Origin: Chamaecrista fasciculata
Lineage: Eukaryota; Streptophyta; Magnoliopsida; Fabales; Fabaceae
NCBI GenBank assembly: GCA_003254925.1
Contig: QANZ01042006.1
Span: 114,572-178,571, forward strand
Direction of reading: 5' to 3'
Length of the DNA stretch: 64,000 nt
The position numbers and the translations under genes were made by a program. How positions within the stretch are numbered: the first letter of the stretch is position 1; each line of letters begins with the position of its first letter. The notes under the pieces were generated by a model. That model was not told the origin of the DNA and did no database searches. It saw nothing but the letters and a program-made list of their open reading frames with translations. This document shows positions 45,570 through 58,262 of the stretch, one piece after another.

Positions 45570-47329
45570 TTTGTAGATGTAAATGACTTGAGATCAAGAA
45601 AATAATAAAAGTCCAAAATAGATATTTTATTTAAGAGAATTCAAATGTAAATTGTTGCAAATAATAAAAGACAGAAAATTAAAGACAGAATGAACCATAA
45701 ATGACAGAATTAGAAAAGACATAATTGAAAAATGCAAAACAAATAAACTAATCCTAGAAAGCAAATAAATTAATGCATAAACTAATCTTAGACTATTCCC
45801 TATCGTGTTCTAGATATTGCAGATAGGATAAATTTTAAGCTTCTTCAATCGATCTTGAAGATGATTGATTTTGGCTTCGATTTCTTTTAGCTTTTAGTCG
45901 AGGCCTTTCTCATCAAGGAGTGAGGACGTATCCTTGGTTTTGGGGGAATGACGATTAGTGCTTGCTTCAGGTTCGAGGTAACCATGAGGGATGTATTTCT
46001 CAGGATCAGCCTCGGAATCGTCATCCGAGATAGGAACATAGAATATGTGTTTTGGAGTGTCAGTGTTTGCTGAGCGTTGATGATTATTCGGAGGACGATG
46101 TTCCTGAGTGCTTTTGAATTGGGCCATATCTACAGATCAATAATTATAATTAATATTATAATTATCGGGAATCTGGAAAACTCTACGAAAAACAACCTAG
46201 ACACTACAAACTCATATCAAATTACCTAAAAACTCGATCGATCAACCAAAATTATAATTTGGGGCTGCGCCATCAGGTTGCGCCGCCGTCTCAGTAGCCG
46301 TTGCAAAATATTTTTGCGACTTTTTCAAAAAGTTCGACCGCAAGGCCTCAAATTAACCTTTTGTTGACAGAAAGAAGTCCTAAAGTCGATTTTGAGAAAA
46401 GATCCTATCCTAAAAGTTCCTAGCGAATTCATGAAAAATCGGAGAGACTTAACTTGGATTTGAAAGGATACTTGAAAAGAGAAGGATTTGAGCTCTCAAG
46501 AAAGTGTTCTAGGAGCTTTGGAAGTTTGAGAAGTGAGTATGAGAATTGTGAGAAGCCTAGAAGGTTGAGGGGGTATTTATAGGGTGAAAATCTAAGATAT
46601 TCTACTCTGTACGTCAAATCTTCATGATTTAAATCAGATTTGACAGAGTTTAATCGCAATGAAACTCCTCAAATATTTTGACGTTGGGCCGCTAGGTGCG
46701 CCGCCGGCGCAAAAACAAAAATTAAAAATTTTTATTTTTGTCGCTTGGCTGCCAAACTCTAACTAAAAATTTAAAGACTAAAAATATGAATACTAAGAAT
46801 GAAAATGCTAGAATTTGTCTAATAAAAATTCTAGGGTCCTAAACTACGAATTAGGGTTTGGGATAACCGTCTTCTTCCCCCACACTTACGCGGAAACCGT
46901 GTAAGTGGGAAAAAGGCATCGCGGAACATCTTCAGGGTGGCCTGAAGGTTTCATGGCGGATTTTCATGAGGTATCCACCTATCCTTCACTTGGCAGAGAT
47001 CCTTTGTCCACATCGGGTTCCATCCTCGTCATTGAAGAGTGTGGCTCGGATAGGGTTTCGCACCGCCTTCCTATTTTTAAGGTTTTTAAGTTTTATGCGT
47101 GGTCGATACCTAGTTTTCTTATTTATCCTAAACCTACGTGTCTTATGAAATTTGGTCCTATAATAATGGTCTCACATGATAAGATGATAAAGTGCATGCT
47201 TGTTTGCGAGCGTACCTTTTTTCGTGATCCATGCATCGTCAACAAATGATCCAATGGGCTTATCCATATCCTTGATTGTTGTTCCTCTTTGCTTTGGATC
47301 GAGCACCTTGTCTATGCCTATGAAGTCCA
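45570..47329 (-). mobile_element. Gypsy-like LTR/leader fragment, copy 2
   Basis: Nearly identical to 38018-39784 over its whole length, including the MAQ ORF (46127 to 45894), the TATA box and polypurine-like tract. It has the same junction with the copia-family LTR. One visible difference is a deletion of about 11 bases near 46632. Its left end is hidden in the gap. Confidence 0.55.
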
Positions 47330-49500
47330 TGATGGAGATTGTGCTCTAGGGCCAATCATTTTATATGTATGAACATATTGTTTGACTGATTTATGAATGA
47401 TAAATTATGTCGTTATCATATTATTAGCATGTTTACTATAATAACAATCCTTGATTAATTATGTGATAATTATTCTAAACTGTCCCTGGTCGATTATTCA
47501 CGTGGGAACATGAATGAACTAAGACCAGCATAACTTCGGTGTATAGAGATACACGCATGTGATGCTTCTCGAGAGTCATGGTGCAATTATGTAATGGGTT
47601 ACAAGTTGCTGGACCGACCCGGAGAGTCCTGCATGGGTTTAGTCATGAGCTAGTCTCTCCTATACACCTGTCACGATGCCCTTAGACCTGAGGTTTTCAT
47701 TATTTCGGAGTTGTAGATGCTGAACTTTGGCCTAGTCCAACGTTGCCCGTAACAGGGTAGCCATACAGGCTAGGTACGAGTTTAGTTGTTTCCCGTGCTG
47801 AGGAATGTGGTTGACCAAGAAGGAATTTTGTCCCTCATTAAGATGAAAGATATTTGACTGGGCCCCTCGATGAGTTTGTCCAAGGAATGTGTGGCCACAC
47901 AAGGTAATGGGACTAACTCAAGGAATCGAGAAAGGTATGGTTTGGATTACAAGGATGATTTTCCCATGCCTTATCCATGACCAAAATATCGTGTGACAAA
48001 AGGGATTATGACAAGGTGGTACTGAGGTTAAGTCGTTAATATTAAAACGATAACTCACGTGTTTTGGGTAGTCGTGATGGCTTGCTAGAGTCCGCTCTCG
48101 ACTTGTGAGTGATAGAGATGGCTTGCTGCCAATTTCACGTGAGGCCTGCTAGGTCACACATGAGTAGGATCAAGATACTGTAATGGGACACGAATTAGGG
48201 TTTAATTCGTGAGTCACTTTATTGGCACAGTTTAAGACATAGTTGAATGTCTTAGGACATGAAGTCTTGTCTTAAATAAAATCTACGTTTGAGATATTTA
48301 AATTTGTTAGACAAAGTTTAAATATATTAATTGTTAAATAGTTAATTTGATTAATCTACTTACAATTGAGTTGTTATTTAAAATATTAGGGAATAATGAA
48401 TTGGCAAAGTCTCCTAAAAGTTATGGGATTATTGATTTATTAAATTCTCTAATATTGAAGAGTAAGATGAGGTGGCGCCTCACTCTCGAATTTAATTAAT
48501 GAAATATGATTTTGTTAATTTGAATTCAAGATTTAAATTTGAATTAAGATATTAGGGTAATATTTTAATTCAATTTGTTAAGGAAATTAATAAGTAGGTT
48601 ATAACTTCCTAAGAGTTAGGATTGTTATCTTATTTATTAAATTCCTATAAAACAAACAAGAGGGGGGCGAATTCTTGGAGATTCAAATGCAAGATTTGAT
48701 CTTGCATTTTGAATTTCAAGAATGCATTTTGAATTTTAGGTTAAGATATTAATGTAATATTTTAATTAAGAATTCAAATCCTCTTGACTCATTCCAACCA
48801 ATGGGAAGTGTGCATTCTAGATTTAGGTTTCAAGATATGATCTTGAAATTTAAATTGAGATTGCCTCTTAATCTTGAATTATAATATTAATGCAATTTTA
48901 TAATCAAGATTTTGTGATTCCCTAATTTGAGGAATGGGGACTCTTTAAAAGCACAAAGAAGTCGCATATCCCAAGTGGAGAAAACAAAGGGTGAGTTTCG
49001 AACTAACCCTAAACTTAGGGTTTAAAAGGCGAATTGTGTGTGAGAGTAGATAGAGGCGAAAAACCTAGAGTAAGTGTGGCCAAGAAAGTTGTTCTTGGTA
49101 GTGTGCTCATCTCTTGAGTTTTGGCGAGGAATTTTTGACGAAAAATTCCATACTAGTGCGCCACCTTGGTTCTTGGATTTTCAAGAAGTGCGCCACCTTG
49201 GTTCTTGGATTTTCAAGAAGTGTTCTTGAAATTTCAAGATTTGTAGATTGGTTCCCATAATCTCTTGGAGAAGAGATTGGAGGCTAGCACCTGAGTATCT
49301 GCCAAACTGTTCGTGTGGAACACCGGCAGAGGAAGGACACGAGTCTGTGGACTTCTTGGAATTACATTCATTCAAGCGTCCGTTTGAGTTAGGTAAACAT
49401 CTTATCTCATTAGTATAAACACAATTAGTGGATCCTATGGAGGAGATTATAAAATTTTAATTTTACCTTTTCCGCTGCTTTTGCTCCATAATCTCCAACA
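47330..49500 (+). mobile_element. LTR of the 2.2-kb copia family, copy 3
   Basis: Starts TGATGGAGATTGTGC at the same junction as copy 2 and ends ATCTCCAACA. A 28-bp block (GTGCGCCACCTTGGTTCTTG...) is duplicated near 49158-49210. The right flank AGGTG differs from copy 2 and there is no target duplication. Confidence 0.85.
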
Positions 49501-50246
49501 AGGTGTACTTATAAAACTTCTCATAAAGATGGACTTTTCAATTCAACTCTCAAAGGCGAATTTACCTAGCAAAAATATTAAAAATATATATATATAAGAT
49601 ATCGACAAAAAAATAATATAAGTCAAGCAAATATTAAAAAGTATCTTTGAGAAAGCTCAAATACTAAAAGTATTATCATAAGAGTCTATCAAGAGAAAAA
49701 GACTGGCCAGTCAAAAGAAAAGAGTCCTGTGCCATATGACTCAAATGAGCTTCATAGTAAGCTAGCTACTTTCTTTTAGTTGATAAGTGGAGTTGAATTG
49801 TAAAGGAAAACTTGAAGAGAGATTTTAAAGTAGACACCGCTTTCCTATCTTTTCTCCCTATATTTCTTCTCATATATATTAGCCTTTTTCCATACATTAC
49901 AACCCTATTAAAGTCCTCTTCATTAAAAATCATTATTTCACTAAAAGTGGAGACTTTGAGAATTTCTACAAGCTTATGGTAGAAACTTAGTCTAAGACAT
50001 GACTAGAGAGAAAATATGATACCCAATTAGTGAGGAGAGTGATACACTTATAAGATTGGTCTTATGGAAACTGGATTACACTACTTTACTTAGTTACTTG
50101 CTTAGTGAATTCTATAACTATAGTTTGTGACTTTGTGCTAGCCTTGAATCATGAACTTGGGAAAGTTCCTTGATTCTTTGGCATATTCTTTCTTCTTCTA
50201 CTTCGTACCTTTGCTCAGGAGTGCAAAGTCTTAAGTGTGGGGGATT
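49501..50246 (+). repeat. Internal 3' region of the Tat-like element
   Basis: Non-coding, ending with the polypurine tract AAGTGTGGGGGATT before the LTR at 50247. About 300 bp are mirrored at 44771-45071. Confidence 0.65.
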
Positions 50247-50349
50247 TGATCAGCCCAAAAGTGAACAAGTTATTTGGCCTTCTTTTAGTGTGTTTATAAT
50301 AATAATATATTAGAATTAGACCAATTAATATGCTAAGGGCAGCATCAAG

Positions 50350-52499
50350 TGTTGGGAATTCTAGGCGCCTAATCGCAGCGGAAGTAAAATTCAAAATTTT
50401 TAAACTATGCGCAAAACCACGAATTCCCGAACGGATCCGCTAGTTGAATTTAAAATCAATTAAAAAAGTGTTATACCTCACAGTTTCCAATCGATCGGTT
50501 GAACGGTGCAATTTGAGAAGTCCACTTGACGCATCCTTCCTCCGCCGGTAATCCACACGAGCAGTTTGTCGGCACCAAGGTGCTAGCCTTCTTGTTCTTT
50601 TCTCCAAAAGAACACAGGGACTCGTTCTACGGTTCTTGATGATCAAGAACGGTTCTTGAATCAAGAAGGAAAAATTCAAGAACAATTCTTGAATTCTAAA
50701 TAATATATGTGGCGCACCAAAACCCTAGCTTAGACAAGTTGAATTCTCTCTCTCACTCTTGGAGAAAATTCGACTCTCTCTCTAGAACACAAGGCACTCG
50801 ACTTTTTCTCTCTCTCTAGTGTGGAAGTGGCGAAATTCTTCTCATGGAAAAAGCCCCCTTATGAAAGTCGACTTATGCTAGGGTTTACATAGAATTAGGG
50901 AGTTTGATAATTATAATTTAGGGAATCCCTAAATTAAAGGATTATCAAATTATAAAATTATGAGATTACAATAATATCACAATTTTAGGACTTGAATTTC
51001 CAATTAAAATATTACCTTAATATCTTAATTCAAATTCAAATTGCACTCTTATAGAATCAAATGGAAGATCAAATCTCCCCTTGGGTCCCACAAGAATTTC
51101 GCCATCTCCCTCCCTATTTTCCTTGGAATTTAATAAATCAATAACATTCCTAATTCTTAGGAAGTTATAACCAACTTATTTTATCCCAATGTTTTTGAAT
51201 TAAAATATTACCCTAATATCTTTAATTCAAATTTGAATCTCGAATTTAAATTCATTTTGAATTAAAATATTACCCTAATATCTTTAATTCAAATCTATGA
51301 ATCAAATTCAAATTCAAACTCATGATTTAAATTAATAAAACAATTCTATTACTTAAAATGCTCAAAAGAGGCGCCACCCTCATACTTCATATTAGGGAAT
51401 TTAATAAATTAATAATCTCCTAACTTTTAGGAACCTTATCTAATTTATTTTCCCTAATATTATAATTGTAAAATAGACTAATCCCTATTATCTATTAACA
51501 ATTAATATATTTAAAATTGTCATACAAATTTAAATATCATTACCGTAGATTTAATTTAAGACAAGACTTAATGTCCTAGACATTTTGCTATGTCTTAAAT
51601 TTGTCACCGAAGTGACTCACGAATTAACCCTAATTCGTTTCCCCTGAAGCGGTGTCCAGATCCTGCTCGTGTGTGACCCAGCAGGCCTCACGTGAAGTTG
51701 GCAGCAAGTCATCCCTATGACTCACAAGTCGAGAGCGGACTCTAGCAAGCCATCACGACTACCCAAAACACGTGAGTTATCGTTTCACGAAACCGATTTA
51801 ACCTAAGTACCATTTTATCATTGATCCTATTGTCACACGATATCTCGATTCTGGATAAGGCACAGGAAAGTCATCCTTATCCAAACCAGAACTTTCTCGA
51901 TTTCCTGAGTTAGTCCCATTTTATTGAGTGGCCACTCTTTTCTTGGACAGACTCATCGAGGGCGCCAGTTAGATATCTCTCATCTCTATGAGGGACAAAA
52001 TCCCATTTTGGTCAACCACATTCCTCAGCACTGCAATCAATCAAGCCCGTACCTAGCCTGTATGGCTACCCAGTTACGGGCAACGTTGGACTAGGCCAAA
52101 GCTCGACAACTACAATGCCGGAAGAGTCAAGACCTCAGGTCTAAGGCATCATGACAAATGTACAGGAGAGGCTAGCTTATGACTAAACCTATGCAGGACT
52201 CTCCGGGTCGGTCCAGCAATTTGTAACCCTTTATCTAATTGCACCATGACCCTCGTAAAGCATCTAGTGCATGTATCTCCATACACCGAGGTCATGCTGG
52301 TCTTGGTTCATTCTCGCTCCCACGAGAATAATCGACCAGGGACAATTTTAGATTAATTATTTAATAATTAATCATGGATGCTATCATAGAAAAACATGCT
52401 AAATATGATAACTGAATAATTCATCAACCATAAATTAATCACAAATATATGTTCAAACAAGACATATAAATAAAATGATTGGCCCTAGGGCACAATCTC
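50350..52499 (-). repeat. 3' LTR of the copia insertion
   Basis: Starts (plus strand) TGTTGGGAATTC. Its other end stops at CACAATCTC, five bases short of the CCATCA end of the partner, where integrase sequence joins. It carries hairpin-forming 35-bp repeats at about 51195-51230 and 51256-51292. Confidence 0.9.
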
Positions 52500-53699
52500 A
52501 CAAATAGACATAATACCCCCTCGTTTCCTTGGGGTATCCCACAAATAGACACTTGAGGGATTTGGGAGACAGTTTATCGTTAGGCTGTTGCTTAACGTAA
52601 ACTTCACATCCCCAAACCTTGAGGTAAGACAAGTTGGGACTCTTCCCTTTCCACATCTCATATGGTGTCTTCTCAACTACTTTAGACGGAACACGGTTAA
52701 GTGTGAAAGCAGCAGCTTCTAAAGCATATCCCCAAAAGGATGATGGAAGATCAGCCTGGCTCATCATAGATCGAACCATATCTAATAAAGTTCGATTTCT
52801 CCTCTCGAAAACACCATTCCATTGTGGAGTTCCAGGAGGAGTAAGTTGTGAGACTATTCCACAACTTCTAAGATGATCAATAAATTCTTGGCTCAAATAT
52901 TCGCCTCCTCGATCGGATCGTTTTGAAATCTCTTGAACACTTCAAAAGATTCTGACTTATGCTTCAATAGGTAGATGTAACCAAACCTACTGAAGTCGTC
53001 AGTAAACGTAATGAAATAAGAGTAACCACCTCTAGCTTGAGTACTCATGGGTCCACATACATCACTATGTATGATCCCCAATAAGTCTGACGCCCTTTCG
53101 CTGTGACCAGTGAAAGGTGCCTTTGTCATCTTTCCAAGTAAGCAAGACTCGCAAGCATCATATGATTCAAAATCAAATGAGCTTAGAAGTCCATCTTTGT
53201 GGAGCTTCTCTAGGCGTTTCTCGTTTATATGGCCTAAACGACAATGCCAAAGGTATGTAGGATTAGATTCACTAATCTTAATCCTTTTCGTATCAATGTT
53301 ATAGATTTCGTTATTACGTTGTTGTTCAATTTTCAAGATGTAATGATTATCATGCAAATCACCATAAGCAAATAATACCTCATCCTTATAAATTGAACAT
53401 TTACCATTCTCATTCACACAAGTAAAACCTTCCTTATCTAAATAAGAAAGTGAAACAATGTTAGAACTTAAAGAAGGAACGTAATAACAATTGTTCAAAA
53501 CAAGAATAAGCCAGTGGGCAAAACAAGCTCGTATGTTCCTACGGCAACTGCAACAACCTTGCTCCATTGCCCACTCGTAGGTCCACCTCGCCTCGGTCCA
53601 GTCTCCTACTGTTTCTCAACCCCTGCACAGTTGTACATATTTGAGAACCACAAGCAGTATCTAATACCCAAGTGTTAGTAGAGAATTGGACTTCTATAA
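52500..53699 (-). pseudogene. Copia protease-integrase region, frameshifted and truncated
   Basis: Read on the minus strand. The protease begins WVLDTACGSQ (the active-site Asp in DTACG) and changes frame at least twice near 53540-53590. The GAG-pre-integrase motif YLWHCRLGHINEKRLEKL is followed by integrase HSDVCGP, YFITFTDDFSR and, in another frame, SDRGGEYLSQEF and NGVFERRN, which supply the D, D and E catalytic residues. Around 52905-52930 a small deletion removes about a dozen codons and shifts the frame. Coding ends at YYVYL and meets the LTR. RT and RNase H are absent, so this copy cannot transpose on its own. Confidence 0.88.
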
Positions 53700-54567
53700 C
53701 ATAGATACCTGAAGTAGAAGCTTCGTTCTTCTTCTGCTTCTTCAGATCTTCCAAATACAGTTTGCAATTCCTCTTCCAGTGTCCAGGCTTTTGACAGAAG
53801 AAGCAAACTGCATCCTTTGTGGCCTTTGCCTTCTTGGCAGGCTGTGGGTTAGGATTCACCGCTGGCTTGGTCCCACCATCCACGGCTTTTCCCTTCCTCT
53901 TTCCTTTGCCCTTCTCCTTGCCCTTTCCTTTCTGAACTAATAAGACAGCACTAGGCAGCTTTTTGATAGATGCTTCAGCAGTCTTAAGCATCCCATGCAG
54001 CTCAGAAACAGTTTTCTCCATCCCATTCATATTATAGTTCATGACGAACTGGTCATAACTCTTTGCCAGCGAGTTCAGGATCAAATTCGTCGCCAGCTCT
54101 GGAGTGATGGGATATCCAAGCCTTTCTAGGTGATCTATGTACCCTTTCATCTTTAAGACGTGGGTACTGACAGACGCACCCTCAGCCATCTTGCAAGAGT
54201 ATAGAGCCTTGTTGGTCTCGAATCTCTCTTGCCTTGCCTGTTGCTGGAACATTTCCTTCAAGATATTGTCTATCTCAAAAGCCGTCTTATCCACCAAGTT
54301 CTTTTGAATCTCGGGGACCATAGTGGCTAGCATTAGGCAAGCGACATCAAGAGCGTCATTGGAATGCTTCTCCCAAGCAGTCCTTTCCACTCGGTGAGTC
54401 GCGCCAGCTGGAGGCTCTGGAGGGCAGGGAGTATCTAGGACATACAATTTTCTTTCCTAGGTGAGAACAATTCTCAAATTCCTATACCAGTCAAGATAGT
54501 TTGTCCTAGACAGTTTATCCTTCTCAAGGATAGATCGCAGTGATAGCGTTGAACTAGTAGTTGCCAT
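53700..54567 (-). pseudogene. Copia Gag with premature stop
   Basis: The start MATTSSTLSL at 54567 precedes an in-frame TAG at 54457-54459, where the family normally has Gln. The frame continues with LYVLDTPCP, a UBN2-type Gag body, a Lys/Gly-rich basic run, and the zinc knuckle CFFCQKPGHWKRNC. Gag forms the virus-like particle and binds the RNA. The open part from 54447 is 302 codons including the start of protease. Confidence 0.88.
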
Positions 54568-56093
54568 TTGATTCTACAATTTAAGATATGAAAGTTTAAT
54601 TAGCAAAATAAAATACATCCACCATTTTATAAAACCCAGTAAAATTATAATTAGTGGCTAAGACCCATATTTCACCAAAGTTCACCGTCGCTGAGGGCGA
54701 TCATGCTCCCTTTGGTTATTTAGGTAGGTAACTCTTTACCAATCACATCTCTATGTGACTCTTAGATCTTTATGGGACTGTATCATCATATGATACTTAT
54801 TATGGCATGTTTATCCCATCTAATGCCTTGAGGTCCAAATCCGATTTGCTAACCCCATTAAGTCACACAATAAAACTGCGAATGACTAGGTTCAAAACAA
54901 CGAGACCGAAGCCCAACCTCATATCATCAAGCGAACTACTAAACACGTGTCGCGGAGGGCGATCACCGCACTTAGTAAACCAAGATTTCAATGAGCGTTG
55001 TGTTGAAACTCTCATTTACCCATGCCTCCTCGAGGTCACGTAGACACGTGCCGCGGAGGGCGATCACCGCTCTACTATGAACAAGATTGTTGGCATGGTG
55101 TTTTATTGATGGCATTAAAACTTAAGATTTTATAAGGATTTAATTTTAAAGTTCCGTTTTAATTTAATTCTAAACTAATTTTAAAATTAAACGAGTGTGC
55201 CATATGTTTATTTACCCATGTATCTCATACATATAAACATAGGCCGGATTATGTATCGTATACAAAATCCTACGCTCGTATCGCATACGTAAAAAGCGTA
55301 AATAAAATAGCATGTTAAACTATCCGCACCCCTAAGCATGCACCTAGCGAATTGCATCACATACAATATATAAATGCATAAAAGTAAAACTGTGTTTGGA
55401 TATGGCCCATCTACCCTATAATCCTCTCAAGCCAATGAGAGAATTTTTCTAAAAAGAAAAATAAAATTACATAAGAAAAACCCCAGTTACATTGAGGTAT
55501 TAAATGTAAATTTTACAACAGATTATAGGGAGACGACACGCAGGCCGTATTTTCCAAAAATCCTAGAGCCATATCTTTACACCACACAATATTCATATGA
55601 ACAGTTCATACAATAATGTCAAACACAGCATACAACAAAACATATATAAAACAATTTTATTATTGTGTTTTATTTAGGGGTTGTGCAATTTTAATATGCC
55701 TTTCTTGAATATAGGCCAATTATCATTAATTATAGAATTCAAGAATCATATTCAAGAATTTAAATTAATAACCCAAAAATTTTAAAATTCATAATTTTAA
55801 TATATTTTCAGTCACCCTATAATAATATAATTAAAACAATTTTAATTACACATATATAGGGAATTTTCGATTTAGCCTAAAATTTTCAAGAAAATTATTT
55901 GAATCAATCCAATTGATTTCTTTATGTATCACTTACATAAATATGCACCTCTATATAATTATAGATCGAGTTTTATGAAAAACGTTCGGTGGATTTTCGT
56001 AAAACCAAATATACAATTGGAAAGCGGTAAACACACAAATCATACATCTCATGTACAAAACACAGAAATCAATTTTAAATTCAGAACTAGCGT
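54568..56093 (-). other. Leader of the copia insertion
   Basis: 1.5 kb of non-coding sequence between the primer site and gag. It contains three diverged copies of a motif like CGCGGAGGGCGATCACCGC (about 54685, 54948 and 55043). I see no open frame of interest. A long leader is usual in large copia elements. Confidence 0.55.
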
Positions 56094-56106
56094 GGCTCTG
56101 ATACCA
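56094..56106 (-). other. Primer binding site (initiator tRNA-Met)
   Basis: TGGTATCAGAGCC on the minus strand, one base inside the 5' LTR. Confidence 0.9.
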
Positions 56107-56107
56107 C

Positions 56108-58262
56108 TGTTGGGAATTCTAGGCGCCTAATCGCAGCGGAAGTAAAATTCAAAATTTTTAAACTAAGCGCAAAACCACGAATTCCCGAACGGATCCGCTA
56201 GTTGAATTTAAAATCAATTAAAGAAGTGTTATACGTCACAGTTTCCAATCGATCGGTTGAACGGTGCGATTTGAGAAGTCCACTTGACGCGTCCTTCCTC
56301 CGCCGGTAATCCACACGAGCAGTTTGTCGGTACCAAGGTGCTAGCCTTCTTGTTCTTTTCTCCAAAAGAACACAGGGACTCGTTCTACGGTTCTTGATGA
56401 TCAAGAACGGTTCTTGAATCAAGAAGGAAAAATTCAAGAACAATTCTTGAATTCTAAATAATATATGTGGCGCACCAAAACCCTAGCTTAGACAAGTTGA
56501 ATTTTCTCTCTCACTCTTGGAGAAAATTCGACTCTCTCTCTAGAACACAAGGCACTCGACTTTTTCTCTCTCTCTAGAGTGAAAGTGGCGAAATTCTTCT
56601 CATGGAAAAAGCCCCCTTATGAAAGTCGACTTATGCTAGGGTTTAAATAGAATTAGGGAGTTTGATAATTATAATTTGGGGAATCCCTAAATTAAAGGAT
56701 TATCAAATTATAAAATTATGAGATTACAATAATATCACAATTTTAGGGCTTGAATTTCCAATTAAAATATTACCTTAATATCTTAATTCAAATTCAAATT
56801 GCAATCTTATAGAATCAAATGGAAGATCAAATCTCCCCTTGGGTCCCACAAGAATTTCGCCATCTCCCTCCCTATTTTCCTTGGAATTTAATAAATCAAT
56901 AACATTCCTAATTCTTAGGAAGTTATAACCAACTTATTTTATCCCAATGTTTTTGAATTAAAATATTACCCTAATATCTTTAATTCAAATTTGAATCTCG
57001 AATTTAAATTCATTTTGAATTAAAATATTACCCTAATATCTTTAATTCAAATCTATGAATCAAATTCAAATTCAAACTCATGATTTAAATTAATAAAACA
57101 ATTCTATTACTTAAAATGCTCAAAAGAGGCGCCACCCTCATACTTCATATTAGGGAATTTAATAAATTAATAATCTCCTAACTTTTAGGAACCTTATCTA
57201 ATTTATTTTCCCTAATATTATAATTGTAAAATAGACTAATCCCTATTATCTATTAACAATTAATATATTTAAAATTGTCATACAAATTTAAATATCATTA
57301 CCGTAGATTTAATTTAAGACAAGACTTAATGTCCTAGACATTTTGCTATGTCTTAAATTTGTCACCGAAGTGACTCACGAATTAACCCTAATTCGTGTCC
57401 CCTGAAGCGGTGTCCAGATCCTGCTCGTGTGTGACCCAGCAGGCCTCACGTGAAGTTGGCAGCAAGTCATCCCTATGACTCACAAGTCGAGAGCGGACTC
57501 TAGCAAGCCATCACAACTACCTAAAACACGTGAGTTATCGTTTCACGAAACCGATTTAACCTAAGTACCATTTTATCATTGATCCTATTGTCACACGATA
57601 TCTCGATTCTGGATAAGGCACAGGAAAGTCATCCTTATCCAAACCACAACTTTCTCGATTTCCTGAGTTAGTCCCATTTTATTGAGTGGCCACTCTTTTC
57701 TTGGACAGACTCATCGAGGGCGCCAGTTAGATATCTCTCATCTCTATGAGGGACGAAATCCCATTTTGGTCAACCACATTCCTCAGCACTGCAATCAATC
57801 AAGCTCGTACCTAGCCTGTATGGCTACCCAGTTACGGGCAACGTTGGACTAGGCCAAAGCTCGACAACTACAATGCCGGAATAGTCAAGACCTCAGGTCT
57901 AAGGCATCATGACAAATGTACAGGAGAGGCTAGCTTATGACTAAACCTATGCAGGACTCTCCGGGTCGGTCCAGCAATTTGTAACCCTTTACCTAATTGC
58001 ACCATGACCCTCGTAAAGCATCTAGTGCATGTATCTCCATACACCGAGGTCATGCTGGTCTTGGTTCATTCTCGCTCCCACGAGAATAATCGACCAGTGA
58101 CAATTTTAGATTAATTATTTAATAATTAATCATGGATGCTATCATAGAAAAACATGCTAAATATGATAACTGAAAAATTCATCAACCATAAATTAATCAC
58201 AAATATATGTTCAAACAAGACATATAAATAAAATGATTGGCCCTAGGGCACAATCTCCATCA
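56108..58262 (-). repeat. 5' LTR of the copia insertion
   Basis: 2155 bp with TGTTGG and CCATCA ends on the plus strand, next to the primer site. Full-length reference copy of the LTR family. Confidence 0.92.

Larger units (their letters stand above)
50350..58262 (-). mobile_element. Complete Ty1-copia insertion lacking reverse transcriptase
   Basis: Two LTRs of about 2.15 kb (50350-52499 and 56108-58262) flank 3.6 kb. Target duplications TCAAG (50345-50349) and CCAAG (58263-58267) differ by one base. It lies inside the Tat-like 3' LTR, and removing it reconnects that LTR. On the minus strand the order is 5' LTR, primer site, 1.5 kb leader, gag, protease, and integrase up to its C-terminal part, which runs directly into the 3' LTR. 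RT, RNase H, the polypurine tract and the first five LTR bases are missing. The two LTRs differ by roughly two dozen bases by eye, so the insertion is young. Confidence 0.9.

Noticed and set aside
45032-45616. Long open frames across the N run
   Set aside because: They consist of undetermined bases and are artefacts of the gap.
52634-52876. 80-codon plus-strand frame in the copia internal region
   Set aside because: Antisense shadow of the integrase reading frame.
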